Part shown: positions 1 through 8,064 of the stretch, piece after piece
Numbering within the stretch: the stretch's first letter is position 1
Layout of the letters: each line of letters starts with the position of its first letter
Source of the DNA: Paraburkholderia sediminicola
Lineage (GTDB): Bacteria > Pseudomonadota > Gammaproteobacteria > Burkholderiales > Burkholderiaceae
Assembly (NCBI RefSeq): GCF_902859805.1
Contig: NZ_CADIKC010000001.1
Location: forward strand, 1,240,001-1,304,000
Length of the DNA: 64,000 nt
Direction of reading: 5' to 3'
Translations under genes and position numbers: made by a program
Notes under the pieces: generated by a model
Databases searched by the model: none
What the model was told of the DNA's origin: nothing
The model's input: the letters and a program-made list of their open reading frames with translations, nothing else

Positions 1-976
1 TCTCGTTCGGCAAATATGAAACTTGCGAATGGAATGCGCGAAGATCTCCACCGTGACTTGCCAACAGGTGTCCTCTGTACGACGCCGTTTGCCGACCCAT
101 GCCATAGATGCCATTCAGTTCCGGCGTGAATCCCAGAACTTCATTCATCGCATCAGGCAGTGCAACGCCCGGTGCCAGCGTTGCCTTGAGAATACGCCCG
201 GGAATCACCTGCTTGCCGGCCACCCGGCCGTTGTTCATCAGCATCAGCAGCCAGCGCGACATATCATCCATTGTGGCGACAATGCTGCCTGCGGGACTTG
301 ACTCGTCGGTGTCCATGTACGGTGGCTGCCACAGTTCATCGCTGTCGCGCTTCTCCAGAAACGGCACCGCAGGTTCTGGTCGCGTGAGCATGTCAGCTAC
401 GGTGAATTCCGTGTCAGTCATGCCGAGCGGCGTAAGTATCTCGTCACGCACGAAGTGATCCCAGCGCTTCCCGCTCAGCAGTTCGATGATGTGACCGACC
501 GCTTCGTACATCATGTTGTTGTAGATGAATTTCGAGCGCAGCGGCGCAGTCGGCTTCATGAAACGAATTCGCTCGAACAATTCCGCCTGCGAAAGGCGTG
601 CTTCGTACCAGATCATGTCGTGCCGCGGTACGCCCGTCCGATGACTCAGCATATCGCGCAGCGTGACGGCTTCATCAAGCGCCTTGTCATAAAAGCGCAG
701 GCTGGGGACAAATTCGCGGATCGGTCGATCAAAACCGAGCAGGCCACGATCGACGAGGAGGCCCGCCGCCACAGCCGTAAACAACTTCGTGTTCGATGCA
801 ATTGGAAACCACGTGGCGCCCGTATACGGCAGCTTGCTGGCGTGGTCGCGATACCCGTAACCCTTCGAGAAAACGACTTCGTCGTCCCTGGCGATGCTTA
901 CGCCGATGCCCGGCACGTTCCAGTCGCTTATCAGCGTCTCCATGAAACCGTCAAAATCACCCAGTTCTCTCAGCAT
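1..976 (-). CDS. Beta-lactamase-family serine hydrolase, 3' end cut by window edge
   Basis: A class C beta-lactamase/DD-peptidase-type serine hydrolase, open from the ATG at 976 to the left edge, about 325 codons. The reading shows the catalytic SNTK (SxxK) motif at residues 61-64, the YNN (YxN) motif at 153-155 and a late SHGGD segment near residue 311, where the third active-site element (HxG/KTG) is expected. An AAAGGA ribosome site lies 7 bases before the ATG. No signal peptide is visible at this start, so it may be a cytoplasmic esterase or peptidase rather than a true beta-lactamase. The substrate cannot be told from the sequence. The C-terminus lies outside the window. Confidence 0.85.
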   Translation of the reverse strand, partial: MLRELGDFDGFMETLISDWNVPGIGVSIARDDEVVFSKGYGYRDHASKLPYTGATWFPIASNTKLFTAVAAGLLVDRGLLGFDRPIREFVPSLRFYDKALDEAVTLRDMLSHRTGVPRHDMIWYEARLSQAELFERIRFMKPTAPLRSKFIYNNMMYEAVGHIIELLSGKRWDHFVRDEILTPLGMTDTEFTVADMLTRPEPAVPFLEKRDSDELWQPPYMDTDESSPAGSIVATMDDMSRWLLMLMNNGRVAGKQVIPGRILKATLAPGVALPDAMNEVLGFTPELNGIYGMGRQTASYRGHLLASHGGDLRAFHSQVSYLPNE

Positions 977-1622
977 CGAATTTGTCCTTTAACGGCAAGT
1001 TGATCGTCGGAAAACGTTTTTTGCGGCTTTCCAAAGCATTCGATATGAAACCGATGGAGATTGTGAAGCAGAAAGGGGAAGTAAAGCAGAGTTGCCTGAC
1101 ACATGACTTTCATACGTCAAAGCAGGCAGTCATCCATATTACTGAACTGGTCCGTCGTTCGGGAGACGCCGCGCCGTTCATTTACGAGTCTTTTGGCGCT
1201 TTAGATGCGTTCGGCATAAATCCGAAGCCCCAAGGAAAATGCTTCCAGCAAGCGCTTTCACATCTTGATGCCGATGAAGTCTGGACCGTTGATGCTTTTC
1301 AGCGCGGCCACCGTTTGCGAGAGACGACGGCGAAGCTCACCGCGATCGCGCCCGTCTGAACCTGCCGATCGTCTGCCGAAGATACCCCGGCAAAGCGCGG
1401 GCGACGCGGGCGGCGCTCCCTATCAACTAAAGCATCCGGCGCAGGTTCAGGATCGTCGGCGTGGTCAGCAACCGGGACCTCTGTGCGACCCAGCCAGTGT
1501 GGGTGACGCTTAGGGCTTGTAGAGGTCATGGGTAATCGCTTGTGAGAAGACATACCCGTATTGAACAACTCGACCATCGATTAGTAAAATGAATGATTCG
1601 ATCAATACGATAACGATGCGGA
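977..1622. other. Intergenic region, no supported gene
   Basis: About 650 bases between the divergently oriented serine hydrolase and LysR genes. Short open frames exist on both strands (for example 982-1359 plus and 1299-1577 minus), but none has a convincing ribosome site or a recognisable family. The minus-strand frame opposite 1050-1340 is interrupted by stops. The region may hold decayed coding sequence, which cannot be shown by eye. The right end should carry the LysR promoter. Confidence 0.5.
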
Positions 1623-2498
1623 ATGGAACTCAAACTGCTGAGAACGTTTTTGTCGGTCGTCGAACTGCGTCATTTCGGGCGTGCGGCGGACGCTCTGCAC
1701 ATGAGTCAGCCGGCATTGAGCAAACAGGTCGGCGCGCTGGAGGGGAGTCTGGGCGCGAAACTGTTCGAGCGGGGTCGACATGGCGCGGAACTGACGCAGT
1801 TCGGGGAAATTTTCCTGCCCGATGCGCAAGCACTCGTCCACGATGCGGACGAGATCCTCGCGCGTGCACGAGAGGCAGGCAGCGGCAGGCGTGGGCATTT
1901 GCGGATCGGCATTTGCCTGTCCGTGCTGACGATCGCGCCGCAAATCATTGCCGACTTCCGTCAGCAATATCCGGGCATTGCCGTCGCGTTGAGCGACCTG
2001 TCTTCCGCTGAGCAAACTCGCCGCCTTCTGGCGGGGAAGCTGGATGTGGGCTTCATGCGTGCGCCCTCGGTCGACCGCCTCTCGTCGCTTCCTGTGATGG
2101 AGGAGACACTGGCACTGGCGTTACCCCCACGCCTCGAGAAAGTGCGTATTCCCTCCGATTTTGGCAAGCTGAATGAAATAGGCTTCCTGGCCTTGCGGCG
2201 TGCGCGTGGACTCGGCCTCGCTGCTCAAGTCGAAAGCTGGTGTCGCGAACAGGGCTTCGTACCAAACGTGACGCAACAGGCTGATGATGTGCAGTCTGTC
2301 CTGGCATCTGTCGCTGCTGGAGTCGGCGTCGCGTTCGTTCCCTCGCGTGCGCAATATCTTCTTCGGGACGCTACCGTCCTGCCGCTTCGCGGAAAGCACG
2401 CGAAGTGGCGTGTAGGACTTGTGTGGGCGAATGCGCAGAAGAATCCGGTTACTTCACGGTTTGTCTCGTTTGTGCGCGCTGCGTTGAAAGGCGTCTGA
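1623..2498 (+). CDS. LysR-family transcriptional regulator
   Basis: A 291-residue LysR-type regulator. The winged helix-turn-helix occupies residues 1-60 (LRTFLSVVELRHFGRAADAL, then the recognition-helix segment MSQPALSKQVGALE). The periplasmic-binding-protein-like effector domain covers roughly 90-290. Length and the LFERGRHGAELT hinge are typical of the BenM/CatM-like group that responds to aromatic or carboxylic acid ligands. It reads away from the truncated serine hydrolase across a 650-base gap, so that gene is a possible target. No catabolic operon follows it, and the effector is unknown. The start at 1623 is chosen because the LysR N-terminus begins directly with the helix. Confidence 0.88.
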   Translation: MELKLLRTFLSVVELRHFGRAADALHMSQPALSKQVGALEGSLGAKLFERGRHGAELTQFGEIFLPDAQALVHDADEILARAREAGSGRRGHLRIGICLSVLTIAPQIIADFRQQYPGIAVALSDLSSAEQTRRLLAGKLDVGFMRAPSVDRLSSLPVMEETLALALPPRLEKVRIPSDFGKLNEIGFLALRRARGLGLAAQVESWCREQGFVPNVTQQADDVQSVLASVAAGVGVAFVPSRAQYLLRDATVLPLRGKHAKWRVGLVWANAQKNPVTSRFVSFVRAALKGV

Positions 2499-2619
2499 TT
2501 CTTCTTTTCGGCGACAACATACCTGAAAGGCGAGTCGTAGTCGGCGTGACAACGATTCGGACGCACCACGCTACTACTCGCCCGCCCTTCTTGATTGCCT
2601 GGTGCTGCGCGACGACGGG

Positions 2620-3066
2620 TTACTGCACCGTGTCGGCTCTTAACTCAGCAGCACTTTTCTCTGCCGGGCTTTGGCGTTGCGGCACATTTTCGGTGGCTAT
2701 CGGTTCGCCTGCTCGTTGCAACACTTCTTCTGCAAGCAGGTCCGCTGCGTGGCGGGCCGTGATGCGGCTTTGCGGAACACCCTTCGCATCGAGCGCAATC
2801 ACCTTGTACAACTCGCGGTCGCATTCGAGTTCCTGCTGATACTGCTCAGCCGTGTCCACCAGCAATTCAAGAAGCGTCTGACGACGTCGTCTTTCCTCAA
2901 GCGTGACGGAAGGATTCCTACATATCGAGGACGCAAGTGTGATCAAGGTATCCAGTTGAGCCAGGTGCCGGTCGCATAAATCGAAGGCGGACAGGGCAAG
3001 CTTTTCGTACTGGGTTGCGTCGACAGGCGGACGTGAAGCGGGTTGATTTTTGTTGAACTTGCTCAT
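2620..3066 (-). CDS. Hypothetical protein, 148 aa
   Basis: A small, charged, probably cytoplasmic protein of unknown function. A GGGAG ribosome site sits about 8 bases before the ATG at 3066, which supports translation. The sequence is largely helical in character, with an acidic and glutamine-rich middle (residues 65-90) and an alanine/glutamate-rich C-terminal tail. There is no signal peptide or membrane segment. It stands alone, convergent with the LysR gene. No family is recognised and no function is proposed. Confidence 0.6.
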   Translation of the reverse strand: MSKFNKNQPASRPPVDATQYEKLALSAFDLCDRHLAQLDTLITLASSICRNPSVTLEERRRRQTLLELLVDTAEQYQQELECDRELYKVIALDAKGVPQSRITARHAADLLAEEVLQRAGEPIATENVPQRQSPAEKSAAELRADTVQ

Positions 3067-3742
3067 GGTGCGATCTCCCTGTTACTTCTAGGATCGCCCG
3101 ACACTCGCTGGAAACGTGGGTGAGCGGGCACGAAGTAGGGTTGACAGACCGGTGTTCTAACGAGCCGGCGAGCCTTGCGGCTCCCCCACCACGGCCCGCC
3201 CATAGGAATATAGACGTGCAGCAGCAGACGCACTCCCGCGTGAGCGGGTGTGCGGTTAGAACAATCAGGCTGTCAAACCTGGCCGCCGGGTGTTTCCCGA
3301 CGACTTGGTAATTATAAGGGAGACCACCGAGGTTGCCTTCAACCTTGTAGGCCAAATGTTTGATTTGACCGAACGGACAAGGGGGAGATAGGACGATAGA
3401 GCGAATGTTCACGGCAAAACACTGTTACCAACCGATAAATCAGCCCGCGTTACAACAGACGTTCAAACACACGTCATGAACGTCCATTCCTGGCCGATCA
3501 CTGCCTGACGGCGACCGGCAGTACGCGACCCCGAGCCCGTTTGCAACGGCAAGCCGAACGGCGGCTGATCCAGCGTTTTCGGACACTCGTATCGGCACTC
3601 GTGTGACAGCGGGGCGCGCGCAGACCAAAGACATATACGGTCAACTTTTAAAGTTTTTTGTGTGATGTGCCGTTGACCACGACGTACCGACGTGTTGCCA
3701 TAAGGTCAACCCGCAGCGAACTTCCTAACAAAAAAAGAATAG
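3067..3742. other. Intergenic region carrying an inverted-repeat element
   Basis: About 680 bases with no credible gene. Open frames here lack ribosome sites and family resemblance. The one structured item is the inverted repeat at 3138-3279. The stretch just before 3743 is AT-richer and probably contains the promoter of the secreted hydrolase. Confidence 0.5.
3138..3279. repeat. 142-bp segment bounded by imperfect ~25-bp terminal inverted repeats
   Basis: The left arm (3138-3161) and the inverted right arm (3253-3279) share GG(G/T)TTGACAG followed, after 5 or 6 bases, by TGTTCTAAC. About 20 of 25 aligned positions match. The internal 90 bases have no open frame of note. A target-site duplication is not visible. 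The layout fits either a miniature inverted-repeat element or a pair of facing operator sites; the sequence alone does not decide. Confidence 0.45.
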
Positions 3743-5158
3743 ATGCCGCTACGACTAAAGTTTTCGCTTTCCTTTCTTTCGAGTGCTTTCGTTTTGCTTG
3801 CCGCGCTGCCGCAGGCCACATGGTCGGCAGACCGCAATACAGCCGAACCGGAGGCGCCGCTGAATGAAAAAATCGTGCGCGTACCCGTTCAATCGTCGCC
3901 GTTAGTCACACTGGAAGTGACGGTGTATATGCCCGCACACTCTGCGGGCGGTGGCCCCTTTCCGCTTGCGCTCATCAATCATGGTGCGTCCCACGATCCG
4001 ATGAACGCGCCGCGCGTGGCCGATCAATTCATACCGTGGTACTTCCTCTCGCGAGGCTACGCTGTCGCCATGCCGATGCAGCGCGGCTACGCACAGTCCT
4101 GGGGCCATCTCACACCGCACGGCTGCGACGTAATTGCCATCGGCAACGATGCTGCCAAGGACATTCGCAAGGTGCTCGATTATGTGAAAGACATCAGGGG
4201 CATTGACGCGAGGCAGATCGTTGTCGCGGGCAAGAGCATGGGCGGGTGGGATACGCTTGCATTCGGTGCACAGAATCCTGCGGACGTGAAGGGAATGCTC
4301 AATTTCGCTGGTGGCGTGAAAGAGTCCGATTGCAGCAAGCCCGACGAAAGCCTGATTATGGCTGCCGGTGAACTTGGCTCGCACACGCGCTTGCCATCGA
4401 TCTGGTTTTACGGCGACAACGACCAGACTTTCTCCAGTGCAACGTGGAAAGGCATGTATGCCCACTACACTGCCGCGGGCGGCCACGCGCAACTGGTGGA
4501 CTATGGTGACTTCCAGAAGGATGCTCACGCCATGACGGCCTCAGGTGCGGGGCTTCCGCTATGGATTGCAAAGGCCGACGCCTTTCTGGCGAGCATTGGC
4601 ATGCCGGGCAACGAAGTCAATCCTGAGTACCTTCCTCGTCCTGCGCTGAAGGCCAGCGGCTATGCGAGCATCAACGACTTCAGTGCGGTGCCCTATCTCA
4701 ATGCACGGCAGAAAACTGCAGTCTATGCGAGCTATTTGGCGGCGCCGCCCCCTAAAGCCATTGCAATCGGCAGCACGAACGGCATGTGGGCTTCCGGTGG
4801 TTTCGATCCTGCGCGCAGCGCGATGCAGCAGTGCTGGAAGGTCTCGCAGTATTGCCAGCTCTACGCGGTCGACAATACTGTGGTGTGGCCGCGTCAGGAG
4901 TCAGCTCCGCCCCGTACGGATTTTGCATCACTTCAGGACGTCAACGCGGTGCCCTGGTTACACGCCGATGGGCGACAGGCCTACACGCATTATCTAACTA
5001 CGACACGACCGCGGGCATTTGCGATCGCACGCGATGGCGGGTGGGGGCAGGCGTCCGGGATTGATGCGATCAACGCGGCTTTGGTGCAGTGTGCAAACGG
5101 TCATCAGGAATGCCGCGTTTATTCGGTCGACAGTGATGTTGTATGGGCCACAAAGTAG
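3743..5158 (+). CDS. Secreted alpha/beta hydrolase with duplicated C-terminal repeat
   Basis: A 471-residue exported esterase-like enzyme. Residues 1-29 form a signal peptide (hydrophobic core then ATWSA cleavage region). Residues about 45-285 are an alpha/beta-hydrolase domain of the dienelactone-hydrolase/prolyl-oligopeptidase type: nucleophile elbow GKSMGG with Ser165, acidic candidate near YGDND (223-227) and a histidine in DAHAM (262). Residues about 306-382 and 393-468 are two copies of one repeat, each with a NAVPWL- or SAVPYL-type start, a pair of cysteines six residues apart (364/371 and 450/457) and an AVD/SVD-x-x-VVW end. The repeat may bind a substrate or the cell surface. The substrate is unknown; the gene is monocistronic. 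Confidence 0.8.
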   Translation: MPLRLKFSLSFLSSAFVLLAALPQATWSADRNTAEPEAPLNEKIVRVPVQSSPLVTLEVTVYMPAHSAGGGPFPLALINHGASHDPMNAPRVADQFIPWYFLSRGYAVAMPMQRGYAQSWGHLTPHGCDVIAIGNDAAKDIRKVLDYVKDIRGIDARQIVVAGKSMGGWDTLAFGAQNPADVKGMLNFAGGVKESDCSKPDESLIMAAGELGSHTRLPSIWFYGDNDQTFSSATWKGMYAHYTAAGGHAQLVDYGDFQKDAHAMTASGAGLPLWIAKADAFLASIGMPGNEVNPEYLPRPALKASGYASINDFSAVPYLNARQKTAVYASYLAAPPPKAIAIGSTNGMWASGGFDPARSAMQQCWKVSQYCQLYAVDNTVVWPRQESAPPRTDFASLQDVNAVPWLHADGRQAYTHYLTTTRPRAFAIARDGGWGQASGIDAINAALVQCANGHQECRVYSVDSDVVWATK

Positions 5159-5848
5159 TTTGCGCATTCACCAGCGCAAGTCAACGAGCTAACCGCCGGT
5201 AGCTCGTTCCGTTTTGATCCCAACGCAGCGCTTGAATCAGAATCCTTGCCACGTAAAGGACTCTCCCGATTGAACGTCGACGCCTATCGGGCCGGCCTGT
5301 GAGTGGTGACTGAACACGATCGCGCGTGAGTGTGCCCCAGACAACCTTAAGAAAGTAAGAATTGCATCGCGCTGCCGCTTGCCACGATAAGGAGAAATCT
5401 TCATCTTCTGTTCGTCTGATCGCACGATTACCACGTCGTTATGTTTAATAAGTCTCTCGATCTCATCGAATCTGAACGATGCCACGTTGACCCCCATTAG
5501 CTGCAATCAGCCACATGAATGATCGCTATATCGGTCATCGCTCCAATCGGCTTGAGCAGTCGAAAGTTGCCGTAATGATGTTCTCCGAGGGAATATTCGA
5601 ACGATCCCAATCGCTTCGTTACGTCCGCGATAGGGTCGGCTGAAATACAGCCGCTGATCTGTCAGGTGATGCCCAATTGAGCAGGCGATTGTCCCGTGTA
5701 ACTCCCCCAATAGCGGTCATTCCACAGCGCTCAACTGTAGAAGGCGACACCAATTCGCTTGCTTCGGGCGCCTTACACCAGGCGCCGGAGCGCCGTGCTC
5801 AAGTACCGTGAGACTGCATGCAGCAGCACGTGCTGCCGAAAAAATCAG
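5159..5848. other. Intergenic region with one doubtful small ORF
   Basis: A 690-base gap between convergent genes. Apart from the doubtful 89-codon frame at 5237-5506, nothing is recognised. A second frame (5507-5710, minus) has no ribosome site and a low-information composition and is left out. Confidence 0.4.
5237..5506 (-). CDS. Possible small hypothetical protein, 89 aa
   Basis: An open frame starting with TTG at 5506, or ATG three codons later. Its composition (FRFDEIERL, VVIVRSDEQK) reads more like a real polypeptide than like an antisense shadow, and no gene lies opposite. No Shine-Dalgarno sequence is evident and no family is recognised, so it stays a weak call. Confidence 0.35.
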   Translation of the reverse strand: MQLMGVNVASFRFDEIERLIKHNDVVIVRSDEQKMKISPYRGKRQRDAILTFLRLSGAHSRAIVFSHHSQAGPIGVDVQSGESFTWQGF

Positions 5849-6502
5849 TTACTTGGGCGGCGGCAACGAAGGATCGAGCTTCGCCGATTCCTTGACGAGC
5901 TGATCCGTCATCGCGGCCGCGACCGGATTCGAGCCCTTGCCAGGCTTGGAGCTATTTTGGTCCGTGGCGGCGCGAGCGGCCGACATATCCGGCGGAGGCA
6001 ACGAAGGATCGAGCTTCGCCGACTCCCTGACCAGTTCGTCCGTTTCCGGCGTCGCGCCTCGAGTCGTTGTCGCGCGATGGTCCAGACCGTCTCGTTCACG
6101 CGGGGCGCGCTGCGCCGGAACCACCTTCGGTGTACCCGAGTCCTGCACGTTCACCGACGCGACTGCCGTCGACGGCGCCTGCTTCGGTTGCACGGTGACT
6201 TGCGCAGCGGCCGGATTGGATGCGGGCGCTACGGCCACAGCAGGAGCAGGAGCCACCGGCTCCTGCGTGATGCCAGTGCTCTTTGTGATCGCGCCGGACG
6301 GCTTCGATTGATCGATGCTGCCTTCCGTCACTTGATCGCCTGCGCGCGAATCGGCGGCGGCAGGGTGTGCGGACTCGTGCATGGCGGCCGTGACTTCGGC
6401 CATTGAGCGGCGGTCCGCCTGAAGGAGCATCAGGTACGAGATCCCTGCTGCTACGAGCAGGAGCCCCCCAACAATCATCAAAATCTTTCGGGTGTTCATC
6501 AT
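5849..6502 (-). CDS. Membrane-anchored protein with duplicated C-terminal motif
   Basis: About 217 residues from the ATG at 6502; ATG 6499 and 6541 are alternatives. The chosen start puts the single membrane segment (ILMIVGGLLLVAAGISYLML) right behind a short basic N-terminus, as expected for a signal anchor. The rest is a low-complexity Ala/Pro/Val/Gln linker, presumably periplasmic. The C-terminus contains the motif TD(E/Q)LV(R/K)ESAKLDPSLPPP twice, the second copy ending the protein. No enzymatic domain is recognised. A 21-bp palindrome lies upstream at 6559-6579. It may be an envelope scaffold or spacer protein, but this is inference from layout only. Confidence 0.6.
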   Translation of the reverse strand: MMNTRKILMIVGGLLLVAAGISYLMLLQADRRSMAEVTAAMHESAHPAAADSRAGDQVTEGSIDQSKPSGAITKSTGITQEPVAPAPAVAVAPASNPAAAQVTVQPKQAPSTAVASVNVQDSGTPKVVPAQRAPRERDGLDHRATTTRGATPETDELVRESAKLDPSLPPPDMSAARAATDQNSSKPGKGSNPVAAAMTDQLVKESAKLDPSLPPPK

Positions 6503-6537
6503 GCTTTCTGACCGATCCTGCAAACGACGTGAACTGG

Positions 6538-6738
6538 TCATGGTAAACCATTGATCAGGTTATTCGTCAGACGAATAACGTCAATGGCGGATCTGACGAG
6601 CAGGAATTGGCCAGCGAGATCCAGAGAATTGTCCGGAAGACCGCAACTGGCCGAGGAAGATGTAACGATCTTGACCCCGCAGTAGTCCGACTCCTCCTGG
6701 ACGGGCATCAGCAGGTACGTGCCAACGTGAGCGAGCAC
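6538..6738 (-). pseudogene. Remnant resembling ornithine cyclodeaminase / pyrroline-2-carboxylate reductase
   Basis: Just three bases beyond the stop of the hydroxyproline dehydratase gene a short frame reads TYLLMPVQ, DYCGVKIVTSSSA and CGLPD. This resembles the ornithine-cyclodeaminase/mu-crystallin core, where LLMP...YxGVKIVT...GLP is usual. The N-terminal third and all of the C-terminal NAD-binding domain are missing; a full member has about 310-340 residues. The family contains the reductase for the product of the neighbouring dehydratase, so the placement makes sense for a decayed partner gene. The assignment rests on remembered family sequence, not on an alignment. Confidence 0.45.
6559..6579. 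promoter_or_regulatory. Perfect 21-bp palindrome, probable operator
   Basis: Arms GTTATTCGTC and GACGAATAAC flank one central base. The inner part ATTCGTCAGACGAAT has the spacing and GTnnGAC-like centre of operators bound by FadR-subfamily (FCD-domain) GntR regulators. It lies 18 bases upstream of the longest start of the membrane-anchored gene and inside the decayed reductase remnant. A one-base loop and no T-run argue against a terminator. Confidence 0.5.
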
Positions 6739-6741
6739 CGC

Positions 6742-7749
6742 TCAACGCACCAGGAATCCATACTTGAGCGGATCCCGCTCGTCGATGATCCAGTTGGCGA
6801 ATCCACAAACGTGGGCTGAGCCTTCGATCTCGGGAATCACGGCGGGGAATTCGCCAAGCTGCGTTTCACCGACAACACGCGCACGAAACACCGTGCCGAT
6901 GATCGATTCATTCACGAGTACGTCGTCCCGACCAATCTCACCACGCAGATACAGTTGCGCCACGCGGCCTGCGGTGCCCGAACCCGTCGGAGAGCGGTCC
7001 ACTTCCCGGTCCGCGAAAATGCAGCAGTTCGCCTGGGTGGATTCGGGAAATCTTGGCGCGCCATGAATGATCGTGCCGTAGATATGGTTGATTTCCGGAA
7101 TCTGCGGATGCACAAGCGGAAACGCGCGATTGGCGGCGATCTTCACTTCCGCGCCGAATTGCTTGAGCACGTCGACCGACGACTCACGAATCGCGAGACC
7201 GTGCGGTGCGCCGTCGGTGTAGAAATAAAACGCCCCCCCGAACGCGATATCGCCCGTCACCGTTCCGTACGTCGGCGTCTCGACGCTCACGTCGCGCTTG
7301 TAAATGAACGATGGCACGTTAATGAATCGCACACCGTTGGCGTGCATGCCATCCCACTTGACGAATGCTTCGATGAAACCACACGGTGCGTCGATGCCAA
7401 CCCGCGTCTCGGGCGACTCGCGCTGCACCCAGCCGAGCTCCACCGCGGCGGTTGCCAGTGCGATCACGCCATGTCCACAGTGGTCGCTATATCCTTCGTT
7501 ATGCAGGAAGATGACACCGAAGTCAGCCGTGGGTGAAACGGGCGGCGTGAGATACCCCCCGTACATGTCCGCGTGCCCACGCGGTTCAAACATCAGGGCC
7601 TGGCGAATATTGTCCGCATGTTCGCGTACCCAGGCACGGCGCTCCACGATCGAGTTGCCCTGCAGGCGGGGAAGACCTGACGTAACGATCCGGAACGGCT
7701 CACCGCCGGTATGAACCTCGACGGTACTGATTGTGCGACTGACCTGCAT
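6742..7749 (-). CDS. trans-3-hydroxy-L-proline dehydratase (proline racemase superfamily)
   Basis: A 335-residue proline-racemase-fold enzyme. Racemases and 4-hydroxyproline epimerases use two catalytic cysteines. Here the first is present (DHCGHG, Cys91) but the second position reads DRSPTGSGT, with Thr255. The Cys/Thr pair marks the trans-3-hydroxy-L-proline dehydratase branch, which removes water to give delta-1-pyrroline-2-carboxylate. The N-terminal EVHTGGEPFR motif is intact. A GGAGG ribosome site precedes the ATG at 7749. The next open frame downstream looks like a decayed reductase for this product, so the pathway may depend on a reductase elsewhere. A 4-hydroxyproline epimerase role is less likely given Thr255. 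Confidence 0.82.
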   Translation of the reverse strand: MQVSRTISTVEVHTGGEPFRIVTSGLPRLQGNSIVERRAWVREHADNIRQALMFEPRGHADMYGGYLTPPVSPTADFGVIFLHNEGYSDHCGHGVIALATAAVELGWVQRESPETRVGIDAPCGFIEAFVKWDGMHANGVRFINVPSFIYKRDVSVETPTYGTVTGDIAFGGAFYFYTDGAPHGLAIRESSVDVLKQFGAEVKIAANRAFPLVHPQIPEINHIYGTIIHGAPRFPESTQANCCIFADREVDRSPTGSGTAGRVAQLYLRGEIGRDDVLVNESIIGTVFRARVVGETQLGEFPAVIPEIEGSAHVCGFANWIIDERDPLKYGFLVR

Positions 7750-8064
7750 ATCCTTATATCCTCCACGTGATGTCTGCGCGCCACTACGAACGCCATGCGA
7801 CGTGCGTTATGCTGCCACGGGATCGAGCAGTTGTCCTGCCTGTTTGAAGCGCCCCCGCCGCCTTGATCGTTATCGGGAATCCGAGTGGTGGCAGCAGGGT
7901 TAGTGCCATGAGTCGTGGTCCTTGACTGGGCGGATGGTAGCGGGAGTATGCACTTCTTGATCCACGCAGCTGGAACCGCACGAAATCTGCAGAAAGTGTT
8001 CGTTTCGTGATCACGTGTCGAAGATCGCGACGCTGTACGTAGCAGCGAGGTAGATGTGCAGGAA
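7750..8064. other. Intergenic region, probable promoter of the dehydratase gene
   Basis: About 315 bases between two leftward genes. A 76-codon minus-strand frame (7784-8014) has no ribosome site and no family resemblance. No strong palindrome or terminator is seen. Confidence 0.4.

Noticed and set aside
16..976. A row of plus-strand frames at the left edge
   Set aside because: They are shadows of the minus-strand serine hydrolase, whose SxxK and YxN motifs are clear.
982..1359. 125-codon plus-strand open frame
   Set aside because: No ribosome site and no family resemblance; it overlaps the start of the serine hydrolase gene region. It may be chance or decayed sequence.
3152..3264. Possible integron attC site from the GTTCTAAC / GTTAGAAC pair
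   Set aside because: The RYYYAAC and GTTRRRY core sites each miss by one base and the inner L-box pairing is absent; there is no integrase gene or cassette.
6607..6819. Plus-strand frame opposite the end of the hydroxyproline dehydratase gene
   Set aside because: It is antisense to a gene with clear family motifs and to the reductase remnant.
7784..8014. 76-codon minus-strand frame upstream of the dehydratase gene
   Set aside because: No ribosome site, no recognisable family, and composition typical of non-coding sequence.
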